Shown here: positions 44,205 through 56,344 of the stretch, one piece after another
Numbering within the stretch: position 1 is the first letter of the stretch
Layout of the letters: each line of letters opens with the position of its first letter
Assembly: GCF_012489685.1 (NCBI RefSeq)
Contig: NC_080043.1
Coordinates: 63,915,920-63,979,919, forward strand
Origin: Lotus japonicus
Lineage: Eukaryota > Streptophyta > Magnoliopsida > Fabales > Fabaceae
DNA: 64,000 nt
Direction: 5' to 3'
Notes under the pieces: generated by a model
Told to the model about the DNA's origin: nothing
What the model saw: the letters and a program-made list of their open reading frames with translations, nothing else
The model's database searches: none
Translations under genes and position numbers: made by a program

Positions 44205-45414
44205 TGTAAGACCAAGAATTGGTCATGTAGTACAACTCTATGTTTTGATAATTACAAGTTAATTATTGTATATGAACAATTATGGTACTCTAACGTTGTT
44301 CTCTGAGTGTTTAATTGACAGGCTCTGACTCTGGTCTAGAAACACACTTATCAGAAGCATAAAGCAAAAAGAGTAGTCAACACAATGCTTTCGCTCTCAC
44401 TATGTTCTGATTGAACAGTAGTATATGCTTCAGAAGTTCTGAAGATTATAAGCTCTGATATGGATTCAGATCACTTCAAGTTCTGAAGACCAGAAGCTCT
44501 GAAGGTCCAGAAGCCCTGAAGGTCCAGAAGCTAAGAAGTGAAGGCTCTGTAATCCTAGAGTAAGCTGGCTCTGAAGACCAAGTACTTCCAACTCTGATGA
44601 CTAGAACTTTTGATGAACAGTCCAGAAGCAGAAGCTACGAAGGTCAGATGATCCAAGCTTCCCTCTAACTCTGATCTCATAAGCTACACGCGTCCCAACA
44701 TAAAGCGTCGCCAGATCAGAAGTCAACTAGGATAAAGCTCACGTCGCTATCCAAATACAAAAGCAATTGTACTATTCTGACGGTCTTACCTAAGATGTTC
44801 AGCCATAGCAGAATCTGGAAATTTCAAATTTACCCTCCAACGGTAGCATTCCATGCAACGGCTACAACCCTAAACCTTGGAGTATAAATAGAGGCTGAAG
44901 TTGGAAGAAAGAAGCGAAGAAACCTTGTGCAAAACTCAAGCAAATATTCAACCGATCAATTAGCAATTTTTCTTCACTTGTTCTTATTGTGTTTACCTTA
45001 GTTTTCTTAGAAGCACTTCATTGTAAACCAAAACCTTTCAAATAGTGAGTTTGTATTTCCTTAAGGGACCAAGTTTGGTCAGATCCTTGTGAAGACTAAG
45101 AGAGTGAATCTTAGTGTTTGCTAGTTCATTGTATTGTTAGTCACTGAGCAGGTTGCTAGTGCAGTTGTAATAAACATTGAATAGTTGATTGCCTTCATTC
45201 TAAGAAGGAAGAAATCACCTTAAATTGTGGACTGGATTAGCTTAAGAGATTATCAAGTGAACCAGGATAAAATACTTGTGTGCTTCTCTTCATCTCTTAT
45301 CTTTGCACCTTGTGTTATTTGTTCCGAAAAGATTTGTCTAAATCTTTGAGTGGGAAAAGTTTTTATCTGAAAACTCTATTCAAACCCCCAGTTCTATCAT
45401 TTTTTATACCTTCA
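44205..45414 (+). mobile_element. Solo Sirevirus LTR (1210 bp)
   Basis: TGTAAGACCAAGAATTGG to TATACCTTCA, the same family as the 5' LTR at 15714-16999 in inverse orientation. Flanks TCGTC (44200-44204) and CCGTC (45415-45419) match in four of five bases. TATAAATA at 44883-44890 matches the promoter place of the other copy. It splits a CCACCA-rich block. Confidence 0.9.
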
Positions 45415-45860
45415 CCGTCATCGTTATCTCCACTACCATCACCGCTGTCGCCACCACCACTGCCGCCACCACCCTCCACCACCACCGCTGCCTCCACCCA
45501 CCACTGTTGCCACCACCCACCACCACCACCACCACCACAATCGCCGCTACCGCCACTACTACCGTCACCACCGCCGCCACCAACCTTCACCACCAGTCCA
45601 CCCTTCACCACCACCATGACCATCACCCACCACCACCACCACCACAAGCGCTGCTACCGCTACTACTACCATCACCACCGTTGCCACCACCCTTCACCAC
45701 CACTGCCACTACCAACACCCTCCACCACCATTGTCGCCACCACCCTCCACCACTGCCACCATCGCCGCTACCGCCACCAATACTACTACTGTTGCCACCA
45801 CCCATTGCCACCATCATCACCTTCCAATACCACCACTTTCACGCCCTCACCGTCGCCACC
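45415..45860 (+). repeat. CCACCA/CCGCCA low-complexity block, right part
   Basis: Long runs of CCACCA, CCGCCA and CCATCA with interruptions. Frames on both strands stay open (a T/P/H-rich frame on plus and a G-rich frame on minus) only because of the triplet repeat. I do not call a gene. Confidence 0.85.
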
Positions 45861-46969
45861 AAATTATACAGTGCATGACCAAACATTGTATAGTATTAAA
45901 ATTTTATTATGTCTAATTCTATCAGGCCTTATACTATCAGGCATTATACTGTACATCATACCAAACGTGCTCTTAGTTAAGTTTTACAATTACCCTCTAA
46001 CTCATTTACTTTTATCCTATGTTAATGTTTGTTCAAATTAATACTTAAGTTATTTATGAGTTTAATCAATATGTTTGTTTTGATGATGGCTGTTGTAGTT
46101 TATTTATGTTGAATTATATGAAATGTTTTAGTCTTCTTGAGATGTTGGATTATATGAAATTTACAATTATTTATATAATTTTTCACATTTTTTAAAATAA
46201 ATTTCGTGCAAATTCTAAAATAATATTATTTTATTTCAAACTCGGTCACCTGATCTAATTGGTTTCGTTTGGTCCAAAATCAAAAATCAGAAAATAGTGT
46301 GAACTAACCCAAACCGCACATGATTCATCAACCATATCTTTTAAATTTTCTCTCTTTCTTCATATCTCTCAATCTCATCTCTCCACTCTTTTTTTTTTGT
46401 TACAAGAGGAAGGTTAAAAGACACAAAAAAATCAACTCGGTCTCGATATGATTACACTTAAATAAAGGCAATTTCCCAATGCACTTTAAATCTGAATCAA
46501 CTTTTTTTTTTTGAACATGAAATCAGAATCAACTTGGGGGGTTAGATTTCTCACCCCCACTGTTAGATTTCACACTCCCATTTTCGGATTTTCAAGTTCC
46601 GAATTATTTCAGAATTTTATATTCCGAAATTAATTCGTGATTTGCAGTGCAAAATAGAATGTAACTCCCCCACTTTTGAGTGAGAAAATATTTCGGAAAC
46701 TTTTTTTGAAATATTTTCGAAATTAAGTATTAGAAAAATGTTTTAAGTGGGGTAGTATTTCTAATGAGTGAGGTGCTAAATCCAATGATCATCCACTTGC
46801 TAATCTCGTGATGATTAAAACGTATTAAATCATTTTTTCTGATAAATAAAATAAATTTTCGATGACCTCAGTAGTTTCGGTAGAGCTGAGCTGAGTATAT
46901 GCTAGTGTGGTTTCAAGCTTCGACGCTGTCGCAAATTTTTGGATGCCTGGTCACTCGGACAAGTAGAAA
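45861..46969. other. AT-rich intergenic stretch and BASS1 upstream region
   Basis: No frame of interest. Two poly-T runs lie near 46390 and 46501. The last few hundred bases should hold the BASS1 promoter. I see no clear TATA box in a good place. Confidence 0.5.
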
Positions 46970-49900
46970 ATGCAGGCATCCATAGCATGCTCTCCACACA
47001 CAGATGGAGTTGTCAAATTCAGAATCACTTCCCCAATACAAAACCACACTATTCTCGCTCGAACAAAATCACCCTCTCAGTGCTCACTAGGATACAACAA
47101 GTTTCAATCCCAACCACTGTCCACCACTCCCACACCCAAATTCCCCAGAATTCATAGCTCCAATGTCGGTCCACTTCAGTGCGGCATTTCGTCGAACGGG
47201 TACAGTGCAGATGGAAGTAGAAGGAGGAGTTTTCGTGAGTGGGTTGAGGTGGTTGGTGAGGCCCTATCGACCGCGTTTCCTTTGTGGGTAACGGTCGGGT
47301 GCGTGTTGGGTTTGGTGAAACCGAGTTCCTTCAATTGGGTTACTCCTAAATTGAGTATTGTGGGTCTCACTATCATCATGCTTGGTATGGGTATGACTCT
47401 CACCCTTGATGATCTTCGTGGTGCTCTTGCTATGCCCAAAGAAGTCATCTCTGGTTTTTTACTTCAATACTCGGTTAGTATCATCTTTCAACTCTGCTTG
47501 TAATTTGGAATTTTTACTGCTTCATTTTGTTGCTTTTATCATTCACAATTAAGTCTCACTTTGACTACAAGTATGGCTAATGAAGTACTTCTAAATGGGT
47601 AGTCAATGGTCACTTTTGAACTAGCCTTTGAGTAGAGTGTCAGAAATATAATATAAAACCATTCAGAGTCATTTACGGAATAACTTAAGTTTTTGGGTAG
47701 TTGGTTTTTGACATGGTAGGTGCGCATGTGCATTTTCCACGTTTCGAGCCCAAGTGGGTTTTAGCATGAGGGAGCGTGTTAGACATATAATACAAAACCA
47801 TTCAGAGTCTTTTACTCAATAGTCACCACCCATCCCAAATTTTAAAATTGACATTGGAAATTTTGAAGTTTGTTTGGATTGGTGGGAGATGTGGAAAGAA
47901 TGGAAATGATATGGAAGAGAGTGGTTACATTGATTGGATTCGTAAAGGACGGGTAGAATTGAATGGAATGCATTGGGATCCATGATGTCATTTTATTTTC
48001 ATTGTTCATATACTCCCTCCGGTCCTATTTATAAGCAACAAAAAAAAAATTCGCATAGTTTAAGAAATGTAGTTAAACTAGATAAAATGCATTAAATTTG
48101 TCTTAAATTAAAATGAACTTCCAAAATTACCCTTTGTTATTAGTGTTGGAAAGTGGAAAAGAGAGAGAATAATTAATGAGACACATTTTACAAGTTAGAA
48201 TTAATAAGGGCATCATTGGAAAAAATTAATTAATATAGCTCAAACTTTCATTTGGTTCTTATAAAAAGGACCAAGATTTTTCTTCTCTTTCATGCTTATA
48301 AATAGGACCGGAGGGAGTATAAACATTTGAAAACAGGAAAGTAAATGCAAAATTTAGTGATATTTTGTAGTTAAAAGTGGAAACAATGTGAAGAGAAAGC
48401 CGTATTGTTGTAATTAAATTAGAAGAGAAAATGGAAAACAGAACATGTTTTATTGACAAGAAATTTATAAGCATTTGCGCACCTATGTGCATACCAGATA
48501 CAGATGACTCTGATAGTGTGAATGTGATACGAAAGAGCACCTTAGTTTGCCTGTTTACTAGCATTCTAAACCTTTTATATTGATGGGGCATCATTGCTGA
48601 CAATTTTCAGGTGATGCCAATATCTGGATTTCTTATAAGCAAACTCTTAAATCTTCCATCACATTATGCAGCTGGTTTAATATTAGTTGCGTGCTGTCCA
48701 GGCGGTATGACTTTTAACTTTGGTGTTCTGGTTTCTTCCCGTGCTTGACCTGATTTATGCAGTCCTTATTTGGTTGCAGGCACTGCTAGCAATATTGTTA
48801 CATATCTTGCACGGTACATAACTGTTATTTCAATTGATACTTTTTATTAACAGATTTGATGAGGTAGGTGATCTGATGACCTATTTGTTTTGCCAGTGGA
48901 AATGTGGCACTTTCTGTGATAATGACTGCTGCAAGCACTCTATCTGCGGTGGTTCGTATACTATAATTTTGTTCTTATCTTTGAATTTCCTACTTGATGT
49001 GCAATCTTGATGACAAAAATGTGGTACTGGAAGGTTTTACAATCTCACATTTAAATAATATATGTGAGATTCTTGGAGGATCACCTAAAGTGGTTGGTTA
49101 AAATAAGTAATTTTGAGAAGTAGACACGACATTATTCTGAAGAATGAGGTTTTGAATGAAATGTTCCACTGGCCTTCAGCTTGTTGGTGGTGGAATTGTT
49201 GTGGTTCAGCTGTTGCCAAGGTTTGAACTTGGACCATGGCATATTTTCTCCATCACATCTTTTTTGCCTGGCCCTCTGGTGCTGTGATAGTCTTAAAGAA
49301 AGTTATTGTAAACAGAAGTCTCTTTGTTATATAGAACAGCATTTGGTGTATCTTTCCTATATAATTAAGTGCTGGTTAATGATTCTTTCTTCTTCTCTTG
49401 GTGTGTATATATTTGCTGTTTTGTTTAAAAAAGTTTATTATTTTTCAATATTAATGTGAAACATAGATTATATCCTGTACACAATTACACAAAATTGAAT
49501 GGAATATTGATGGAACTGGTTTTCTTTTCGCTACATGCTAACAAAATTCTCAAGCAGCAAATTAAATTATCTATTTTCATAACATGTTAACATTGCAGAT
49601 CATGACTCCTTTTTTGACAGCCAAACTTGCTGGTAAATATGTAGCTGTAGATGCAGCTGGCTTATTGAATTCAACATTGCAAGTAAGTTCTGCTTCTCAA
49701 ATGCTGTCCCTGTTCTATTTTGTTGACATGCTTCTTTGTCATTTCACTCTCCCTTCTCTCTTAACAGGTTGTGCTTTTTCCTGTATTGGCTGGTGCATTT
49801 CTGAATCAATATTTCCAACCTCTTGTTAAAATTGTCTCTCCATTGATGCCTCCTCTGGCTGTAGCAACAGTGGCAATTTTATGTGGAAACGCTATTGCCC

Positions 49901-50329
49901 AGAGCTCTTCAGCAATCCTTATGTCTGGTGGACAAGTTATTTTAGCGTCCTCCCTTCTTCACGCTTCTGGGTTTTTCTTTGGTTATGTGCTTGCAAGGAT
50001 TCTTGGGCTAGATGTGTCATCATCACGAACCGTATCCATTGAGGTTGGCATGCAGGTAAAGTTAGTATACTAAAATTGTATAATTATGCATTGCAAGCTT
50101 GCTGCAGATTTCTGTAAGCATTGGTTCGATTCAACTTCGCACATCAATTTACTCGTTTTCCCACTCCATATTGTAGAACTCAGTTCTTGGGGTTGTTCTG
50201 GCTGCAAAGCACTTTGGAGATCCCCTAACAACAGTACCTTGTGCTGTTTCAAGTGTGTGTCACTCAATCTTTGGTAGCATCCTAGCAGGATTTTGGAGAC
50301 GTACTGTGCCAGCTGAGATGAAGGACTAA
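46970..50329 (+). CDS. BASS1: Chloroplast BASS1-type sodium/metabolite cotransporter (7 exons)
   Basis: BASS proteins belong to the bile acid:sodium symporter superfamily; plant members sit in the plastid envelope, and BASS2 carries pyruvate. The substrate of BASS1 is less clear to me. Exons: 46970-47473, 48611-48704, 48780-48813, 48897-48951, 49599-49682, 49768-50055, 50177-50329. The sum is 1212 nt, 403 residues and TAA, with GT-AG borders. An in-frame TAG at 46964-46966 supports the ATG at 46970. Residues 1 to about 85 are rich in S, T, P, R and lack acidic residues, as in a transit peptide. The membrane core begins near W91. CCPGGTASN (196-204) is the family signature, and GNAIAQSSSAILMSGG and SIEVGMQNS follow in the second half. 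No defect is seen. The BASS1 call, and not BASS4 or BASS2, is from the overall sequence pattern. Confidence 0.9.
47641..47810. repeat. Short direct repeat in BASS1 intron 1
   Basis: ATATAATATAAAACCATTC at 47647 recurs with two changes at 47786, each followed by AGAGTC and TTTAC. The spacing is about 140 bp. It may be the ends of a small non-autonomous element. Confidence 0.5.
48013..48317. mobile_element. Stowaway-type MITE in BASS1 intron 1 (305 bp)
   Basis: CTCCCTCCGGTCCTATTTAT at the left pairs perfectly with ATAAATAGGACCGGAGGGAG at the right, flanked by TA on each side (48011-48012 and 48318-48319). The CTCCCTCC terminus and TA target are the hallmarks of Stowaway elements moved by Tc1/mariner transposases. 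Confidence 0.95.
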
Positions 50330-50884
50330 AACTCTAGCTGGATAAGTTTTTCCATGTAACCAGTATTTTGTCATTGTTGACTTGTAACATTGTCTGATGA
50401 TCAAGTATAACTGCATCTCACTTGTCAAGTTCCTTTAATCAGACTTTTTCAGGTATCTGGTTTGATGTTTCAGTTTGGACAATGATTGAGGACTAGGTAC
50501 CATGTTGAACTGTGAAAGCTGATACTAAACGATTAGCTAATTCAGATTCAGTAGATAACTGCACCGGATTTATATTAAACGCATCTACTGTATTTGTGCG
50601 AGGTTTTATGTGTATATAGAGGCAATGGGTTGGGTAAAAACCCGCATATGGGCATGAGCTTGGCCATAGGTAAATGCTTGCAATTACTAGCGGGCATGCG
50701 TGCAAGAAGTAGTACTATACTAACCAACCTACATACACACATGAGACGTATCTAGAGAAAAATGTCATTTTAGACGAGTGAGAGTGAGAGTGAGAGTATG
50801 AGAAGGATAAAGTATATATGGAATATCAAGGGCATGCGTGCAAGAAGTTTTTTTTGATTTCTTACGGGGCTAGAACCCAAAACT

Positions 50885-51612
50885 AAGGAAAGTCACCTCT
50901 AACATAGAGGGTATTACAAGAATCAAACATTAGAGCAATAGAGCTAAATGCAGGAATAAAATCATATATCTTGCTAGGCATTAACAATCCCATCACATTC
51001 TTTGCGAAGGAGTCTGCTACTGAATTGGCTTCTCGGAACACATGCTTGATGTGGACTTGCTCGAAGGTGTTGAACAATCGGTTAATGTCTTTGACCAGAG
51101 AGGTTGTAGGCTTTGTGGGAAGGCAACCTTTGTTGATTAGACTCAACAAGAATTCTACGGAAGCCTCTTGCGTGGGCAATTTTGGCTCCATGAAGGATCC
51201 CCCGTAACTCTGCAAGATTTATTGAGCAGAAACCAAGATTAACAGAGAAGCCAACAATAAATCTACCATCGTGATCCCGCAGCACCCCCCCCCCAAGCGG
51301 CTCGGTTTGTATCTGGAGAGAAGGACTCATCTGTATTGATTTTAATCCATCCCTCCATGGGTGCTGCCCATCTTATCGTGCATTAGCAAAGGCCAACTTT
51401 GAATCCTGGATCATCTTCGCTATTCTGCTACTTACTACAGCTGGGGACTGGCCAATTTCTTCAAAAATTAGTTCATTTCGTGCACGCCATAGCATTTGAA
51501 GCGTAATTCCAAAGGTGATATTCCACGGTGTGTTGTTGCTGGACTGGGTCGCATTTAAGAGGTTATCTGCGAACCACTCTTCCAGGTGATATTCATTTAT
51601 TTTCACTTTCAT
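50885..51612 (-). pseudogene. LINE-type RNase H domain remnant
   Basis: Minus-strand frames give LQMLWRARNELIFEE (near 51470), GGGVLRDHDGRFIVGFSVNLG (51285), AELRGILHGAKIAHARGF (51210) and HVFREANSVADSFAKN (51020). These are the blocks of the RVT_3 RNase H domain that ends many plant non-LTR reverse transcriptases, including the E in AELRG and the D in SVADSFA. Frameshifts separate the blocks, so it is dead. A poly-T run at 50849-50856 lies near the 3' end of the remnant and might be the old poly-A tail. Confidence 0.8.
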
Positions 51613-51629
51613 TAAAAATAATATTTTTC

Positions 51630-52820
51630 TATTTATTAATTAATATCATTATATATTGAAATAAATTAATTTTGGGTTCCAATACCGAAAGAGAATATAT
51701 AACTGTTATCCTATCCTGACAGGATAAGTTCTATCATAGCTCTCCACTCTGGATAACTTTTACAAATGATTGACATGATATGATAAGAGACATGATAGTG
51801 TTACCCTATCCTACTGACGCAACAAACACCAGATAACAACAAGATATGATTACTATCATATCCTGTCATTCCTTATCCTGTCCACCAAACGGACCCGCAA
51901 TGTTAAAGAGGGAAGAAGACAAATATGTCATCTCTCCGGCCTCTGCGTCACGAAAACCACATCTTCACCAGATTCAACGCCCGAAACGCTATTAATCACC
52001 ATTGCCTGATTTTGAACCTCGACTTCCTCATCCAAGCCCAATCGTGGCTACAACAACCCCTCTTCAAACTAAATCAACGTGACAAGTTAATTTAAATTAA
52101 TTTTCTAAATTAGTAGTTTGATTAGAAATTTAAAGTTTTATTAGTTATTTATTCAAGTGGCATGCTGATATGGCGTGCCACATTAACTAATGAGTCTACA
52201 TCTGAGTCTACATCAGTGAGTTCCGTTAGCTTTCTAACTGCAGATTAATGAAAGAACCAAAATCGCTCACGTAAAAAACAAGTAGGACAAAAAACACTCA
52301 TTTTCAACACAAGGGATCAATTTTGCACAATCATTGTTAGATCAGGGACCAAAAGTGCAATTAAGCCAAATAATATGTATCCTTTACTTAAGCAATCTTA
52401 TTCGAGCTGGGATACACCTTTATGAGAAGCAAAGTCTTGCCTATCAAGATATCTAACCATGTGCATTCATTAGGACTCAAAGTAAAGACTACTACTTAAA
52501 TTAGAAACAACCTCGTACGAGTTGTAACCATAATTATGAAATAACAAGTATTCTACGTTTAAAAGAAATCATGTTTCTCCAACTTGACCATTGTGTTAGA
52601 TTTGTACTTCATTAAATAAATCAACTTGTTATGTACGTGTATGATCTTTGTATTTTTAGTTACACTTTACTAAAGCATTAAATTTTGTTTGTTTTAAATG
52701 CAATAGTAAATGTTAATGCTTTCTAATTTTGTATGAAGACGAGAATTAAAGTTGCTTCCAATGCATATATGAGATTAGTAAGGGTTTATTTTTTTTAAAA
52801 AAAAATGAGGATATGGGATG
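51630..52820. other. Intergenic stretch with repeat debris
   Basis: No gene. TTATCCTATCCTGACAGGATAAG near 51698 is a short palindrome and related TATCCTGTC words follow to 51890. AGGGACCAAAAGTGCAATTAAGCC near 52345-52368 matches the end of the inverted-arm element at 60702 and is probably a decayed relative. Confidence 0.45.
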
Positions 52821-52829
52821 AGCACAATA

Positions 52830-53640
52830 GTCTCACAACGCTTAAACGTAACCACACTTCCCTAAAGTCAGGACAGTTTCACAAGTAAGGAAAATTGTTT
52901 TCCAGAGGATGCGAATAACGAGAGCAACCAGGCAACACCTCTAAGTGACAGTGATGCAAATGTTCATTCACTTGGATAAAGTTATGAATGAACACCGCTT
53001 TAGATTTGCTAACATTGACAACAAGTCTCGTGGCATTACCAAACCCGGCCTAGATATTGGAGATGGTATAAACTTGAGCAAGTGACTTTATAGAACAATA
53101 AAATGTCATCTGCAAAGCCTCGATAGTTGAATGTGGATGCAAAGCCTTCTCACTCACCGCACGTTGCAAACAAATGGTTTTTCCATGCATAAAACAAACA
53201 GATAAGAAGACATAGGATCACTTTGCATGAGCTCTTTGCTAGGATGGGACCAAGGAAGGCGTTTGCTAGGATGGGACCAAGGAAGGCGGGAGTCATTCCA
53301 AGAGGAAAATAACATATATCGCGAGAAGGTAGACAATGAGAGGGGGGGGTAATTGACCCCACTAAAGTTTCAAATGTTAGACCAATGGTATACTCAGTAT
53401 TTGGATATCAAGTTTTATATTGCCTCATAAAACTAGAAGTTCCTCCACAACCAAAAAGTTGTTATCTCACATGTTTTTCTCTCTTCCATCTACCACTCGC
53501 TCATACCAAACAAGACTTGTTTTTCAACTATAAGTTTCTCATTCTAAAATTATCTCTACCAAACATAATGTAATTTTTTTTACCTTTTTAACTTTTATTC
53601 TCAAATGTTGCGATCCACTTTTTTATTTTATTTACGGGTG
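52830..53640 (-). pseudogene. LINE reverse-transcriptase fragment, unit copy 1
   Basis: Minus-strand frames give SDPMSSYLFVLCMEKPF (near 53200) and, through 53050-52900, RLVVNVSKSKAVFIHNF, which are blocks of a LINE reverse transcriptase on either side of the catalytic site. The catalytic FADD itself, clear in copy 2, is lost in a short deletion near 53125. A duplicated 32-bp segment (GCTAGGATGGGACCAAGGAAG) lies at 53238-53286. The right half, 53345-53640, is AT-rich and not coding. Confidence 0.7.
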
Positions 53641-54246
53641 TGTAATATCGATTGGAGATGGTATGAACTTGAGCAAGTGGCTTTATAGAACAATAAAACG
53701 TCATCTGCAAAGATGATATGAGACAAGGGTGGGCCTCGCCTCGATAGTTGAATTGTGGATGCAAAGCCTTCTCACTCACCGCACATTGCAAACAAATAGT
53801 TTTTCCAAGCATAAAACAAACAGATAAGAAGACATATGATCACTTTGCATGAGCACTTTGCTAGGATGGGACCAAGGAAGGCGGGAGTCATTCCAAGAGG
53901 AAAATAACATATATCGCGAGAAGGTAGACAATGAGGCGGGGGAGGGGGATAATTGACCCCACTAAAGTTTCAAATTTTAGACCAATGGTATACTCAGTAT
54001 TTGGATATCAAGTTTTATATTGCCCCATAAAACTAGAAGTTCCTCCACAACCAAAAAGTTGTGATCTCACATGTTTTTCTCTCTTCCCTCTACCAATCGC
54101 TCATACCAAAGAAGGCTTTTTTCAACTATAAGTTTCTCATTCTAAAATTATCTCTACCAAACATAATGTAATTTTTTTTTTACCTTTTTAACTTCTATTC
54201 TCAAATGTTGCGATCCACTTTTTTATTTATTTACGGGTGTGTAATA
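53641..54246 (-). repeat. LINE-derived unit copy 2
   Basis: About 590 bp, close to copy 1 (53052-53640) by eye. It includes the reverse-transcriptase block IIFADDVLLFYKATCSSS (near 53700), with the catalytic F-A-D-D. It ends TTTACGGGTGTGTAATA, where the LTR element begins. Confidence 0.8.
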
Positions 54247-54929
54247 TGTCACGACCCAAAATCCCAAGTCGTGACCGACGCACAGACTACCACCCTAGCC
54301 TGGCAAGCCTCATCCTTATAGGATCATTTTTCAAACAATTTATTCAAAATAATCATGCACACAAAATTTGTAAAATTTTCAGCAGAATCTCCTTTGTATT
54401 TTCAATAGTTTCAAAATAACATCTGTCAATAAGCTCTTCCATGACCAGTATTTCAAGTAAAATGTCAACTCTTAAAATAAAACAATAAATCACAATCCCA
54501 AATCTAAATCCACCTAGGACTCCCTATAGCTGCAGATAACCAGGATTAAATAAAAGACACCAACATGACAACCTGCCAAAGGAATTAAGTCGAATGATCT
54601 GAATCTGACAACAGTCTGCTACTCAGTTGCCTGAAAATTTGTGGAGGGCAATAAGGAATGGGGTAAGTCACAAGGACTTAGTGAGCAATCAACAACCGCC
54701 ATGAACAGGAAGGGGAAACATTAGAGGCACGAGTTTTTCGCTCTCAACTCAGTGTAGATAATCACTATCACCAACAATATTAGTTCAAACCATTTCAATG
54801 CTACAAGTACTGAAACTCATAAAGGTCATAAATAATCATGTCAAACAGATAAGTTAAAATCATGTCAAAAAGTGAAGAAATTTAAAATCTGAAATTTAAT
54901 GTAATAGGGTCACACATGTAGAACCGTGA

Positions 54930-55240
54930 GGCGGCTCCATCTCGCTGATAGCCCTCTCCTCCTAAGGGATGGCCTTTCCGATAGGGGCGGCTCTATCTAG
55001 CGAATAGCCCTTTCCTTTCTCAAGTCACTTCGTGTCATCGGGGGAAGCTACATCTCGTTGATAGCCCTTTCCTCTTAAGGATTATCTTACCCAAGAGGCG
55101 GCTCCATCTAACGGATAGCCCTCTCCACCCGGAATCATGTCATATCTCATTAATCTCATCGGGGGAAGCTACATCTCGTTGATAGCCCTTTCCGTGCACT
55201 GGCGGCTCCATCTAACGGATAACCCTCTCCTCCCGGAATC
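54930..55240. repeat. GATAGCCCTCTCC tandem block in the LTR
   Basis: Seven or so units of 40-60 bp share GGCGGCTCCATCTAACGGAT or GAAGCTACATCTCGTTGAT, then AGCCCT(C/T)TCC. The second LTR has the same block at 62032-62340. The unit order is kept between LTRs, so the block predates insertion. Confidence 0.85.
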
Positions 55241-56268
55241 AAACTAGCTAGGTGCACCTAGGCCGTTACCTCCGCTAACGGCTACGGGGTTCTATCAAGG
55301 ATCCCCAAAACCGTTTTCTCAAACCAATACAAGTCCCATCGACAGTCTCAAAATCAGTTTTCAATTGCTCATCAAAGCTTTTCAAAATAACATTCTCAAT
55401 ATCAACTTTTCAATGCTCATCAAATCTTTTCAAGTTCACAATCTCAATTTCACATAATTTCCAAATTAACCCAATGTCATTCTCTTCTCATACCAATTCA
55501 TAAAACATGCTCAAAATCAGTTTCATAAAATCAGCTTTCAGAGTTCAAGAATGATAATCAAACATACTAAAACACGTTTTCCCAATTTAGATAAATAGGC
55601 AATATGATAAAGTAATTAAATCAGTTATAAGACTGTTAAAAATATGTCATAGCAGTTGAAAACCACTCACAGTTACAAAGAATCAACACGATTGCTCCCA
55701 ACAACTTCCGGACTCACGAATGAACCACTAGTCGCGAATCTGAACTACCAAATAAGAAATTGCAAACCTTCAGATGCTATTATCTCATGTTATACTACTC
55801 AGGAGCAACTATGAAATCATCAATTTCATGCTCAAAGTCCTAAAAACAATTCTACTTAATTCTAACATATGTTGTAATACTATTCTTTAAATCAATGAGT
55901 TGTGGGTATACCTCAAAAGTCAAATAAACAACCTTGAAGATGTGAGTACTCTTCTCTTTCCTCATAGCACAAACCCTAAGTCCCAATGTTTATCTCAAAA
56001 GCCCTTTCACTTGAACATCACAATTTTCCTTCACGAGAGTGTGGTTTTTGTAATAGGATTTGGTGTGGGTTCTACTGTGTAGAAAAAGAAAAGGATAAAA
56101 TAGAGAAGAGGATGAAGGTTGCAGTCGAAAGGCACAGAAAGGGAATTCACGAGAGAGAGAAAGAAGTTATATGGATTTGACAAAATAAGGTAATGGGTGG
56201 GGTTGGTGCCGTGTGGGTTTATATTTGCTAGGTTATTTTTAGTTTTTTTTTTATTGTTTTGCTTCTTA

Positions 56269-56270
56269 GT

Positions 56271-56312
<42 letters not shown>
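56269..56312. repeat. (AT)n microsatellite in the 3' LTR
   Basis: About 22 AT units. The 5' LTR has only ACTATATATATCTATAAAATA at the same place (63380-63400), so the run grew after insertion or shrank in the other copy. Confidence 0.9.
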
Positions 56313-56317
<5 letters not shown>

Positions 56318-56329
56318 CAGGATGTTTCA

Positions 56330-56344
56330 ATCTTCCCCCCTTAG
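56330..56344 (-). other. Polypurine tract of the gypsy element
   Basis: CTAAGGGGGGAAGAT on the minus strand, directly before the 3' LTR start TGAAACATCC. This primes plus-strand DNA synthesis and confirms the direction. Confidence 0.8.

Larger units (their letters stand above)
54247..56329 (-). repeat. 3' LTR of the gypsy element (2083 bp)
   Basis: Matches 60456-63415 apart from the insertion at 60702-61636, a few small indels and an (AT)n run. It contains the tandem block at 54930-55240. Confidence 0.9.

Noticed and set aside
45280..46041. 253-codon plus-strand frame rich in P, T and H
   Set aside because: It starts in a solo LTR and runs through the CCACCA repeat; the opposite strand is open as well. 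This is the effect of a triplet repeat.
50693..50850. GGCATGCGTGCAAGAAGT at 50693 and at 50832 as a LINE target duplication
   Set aside because: The copies do not flank the RNase H remnant; both lie on the same side of it, 140 bases apart.
54930..55240. Regular repeats that might suggest a CRISPR-like array
   Set aside because: Units are imperfect, spacers are repeats themselves, and the block lies in both LTRs of a plant retrotransposon.
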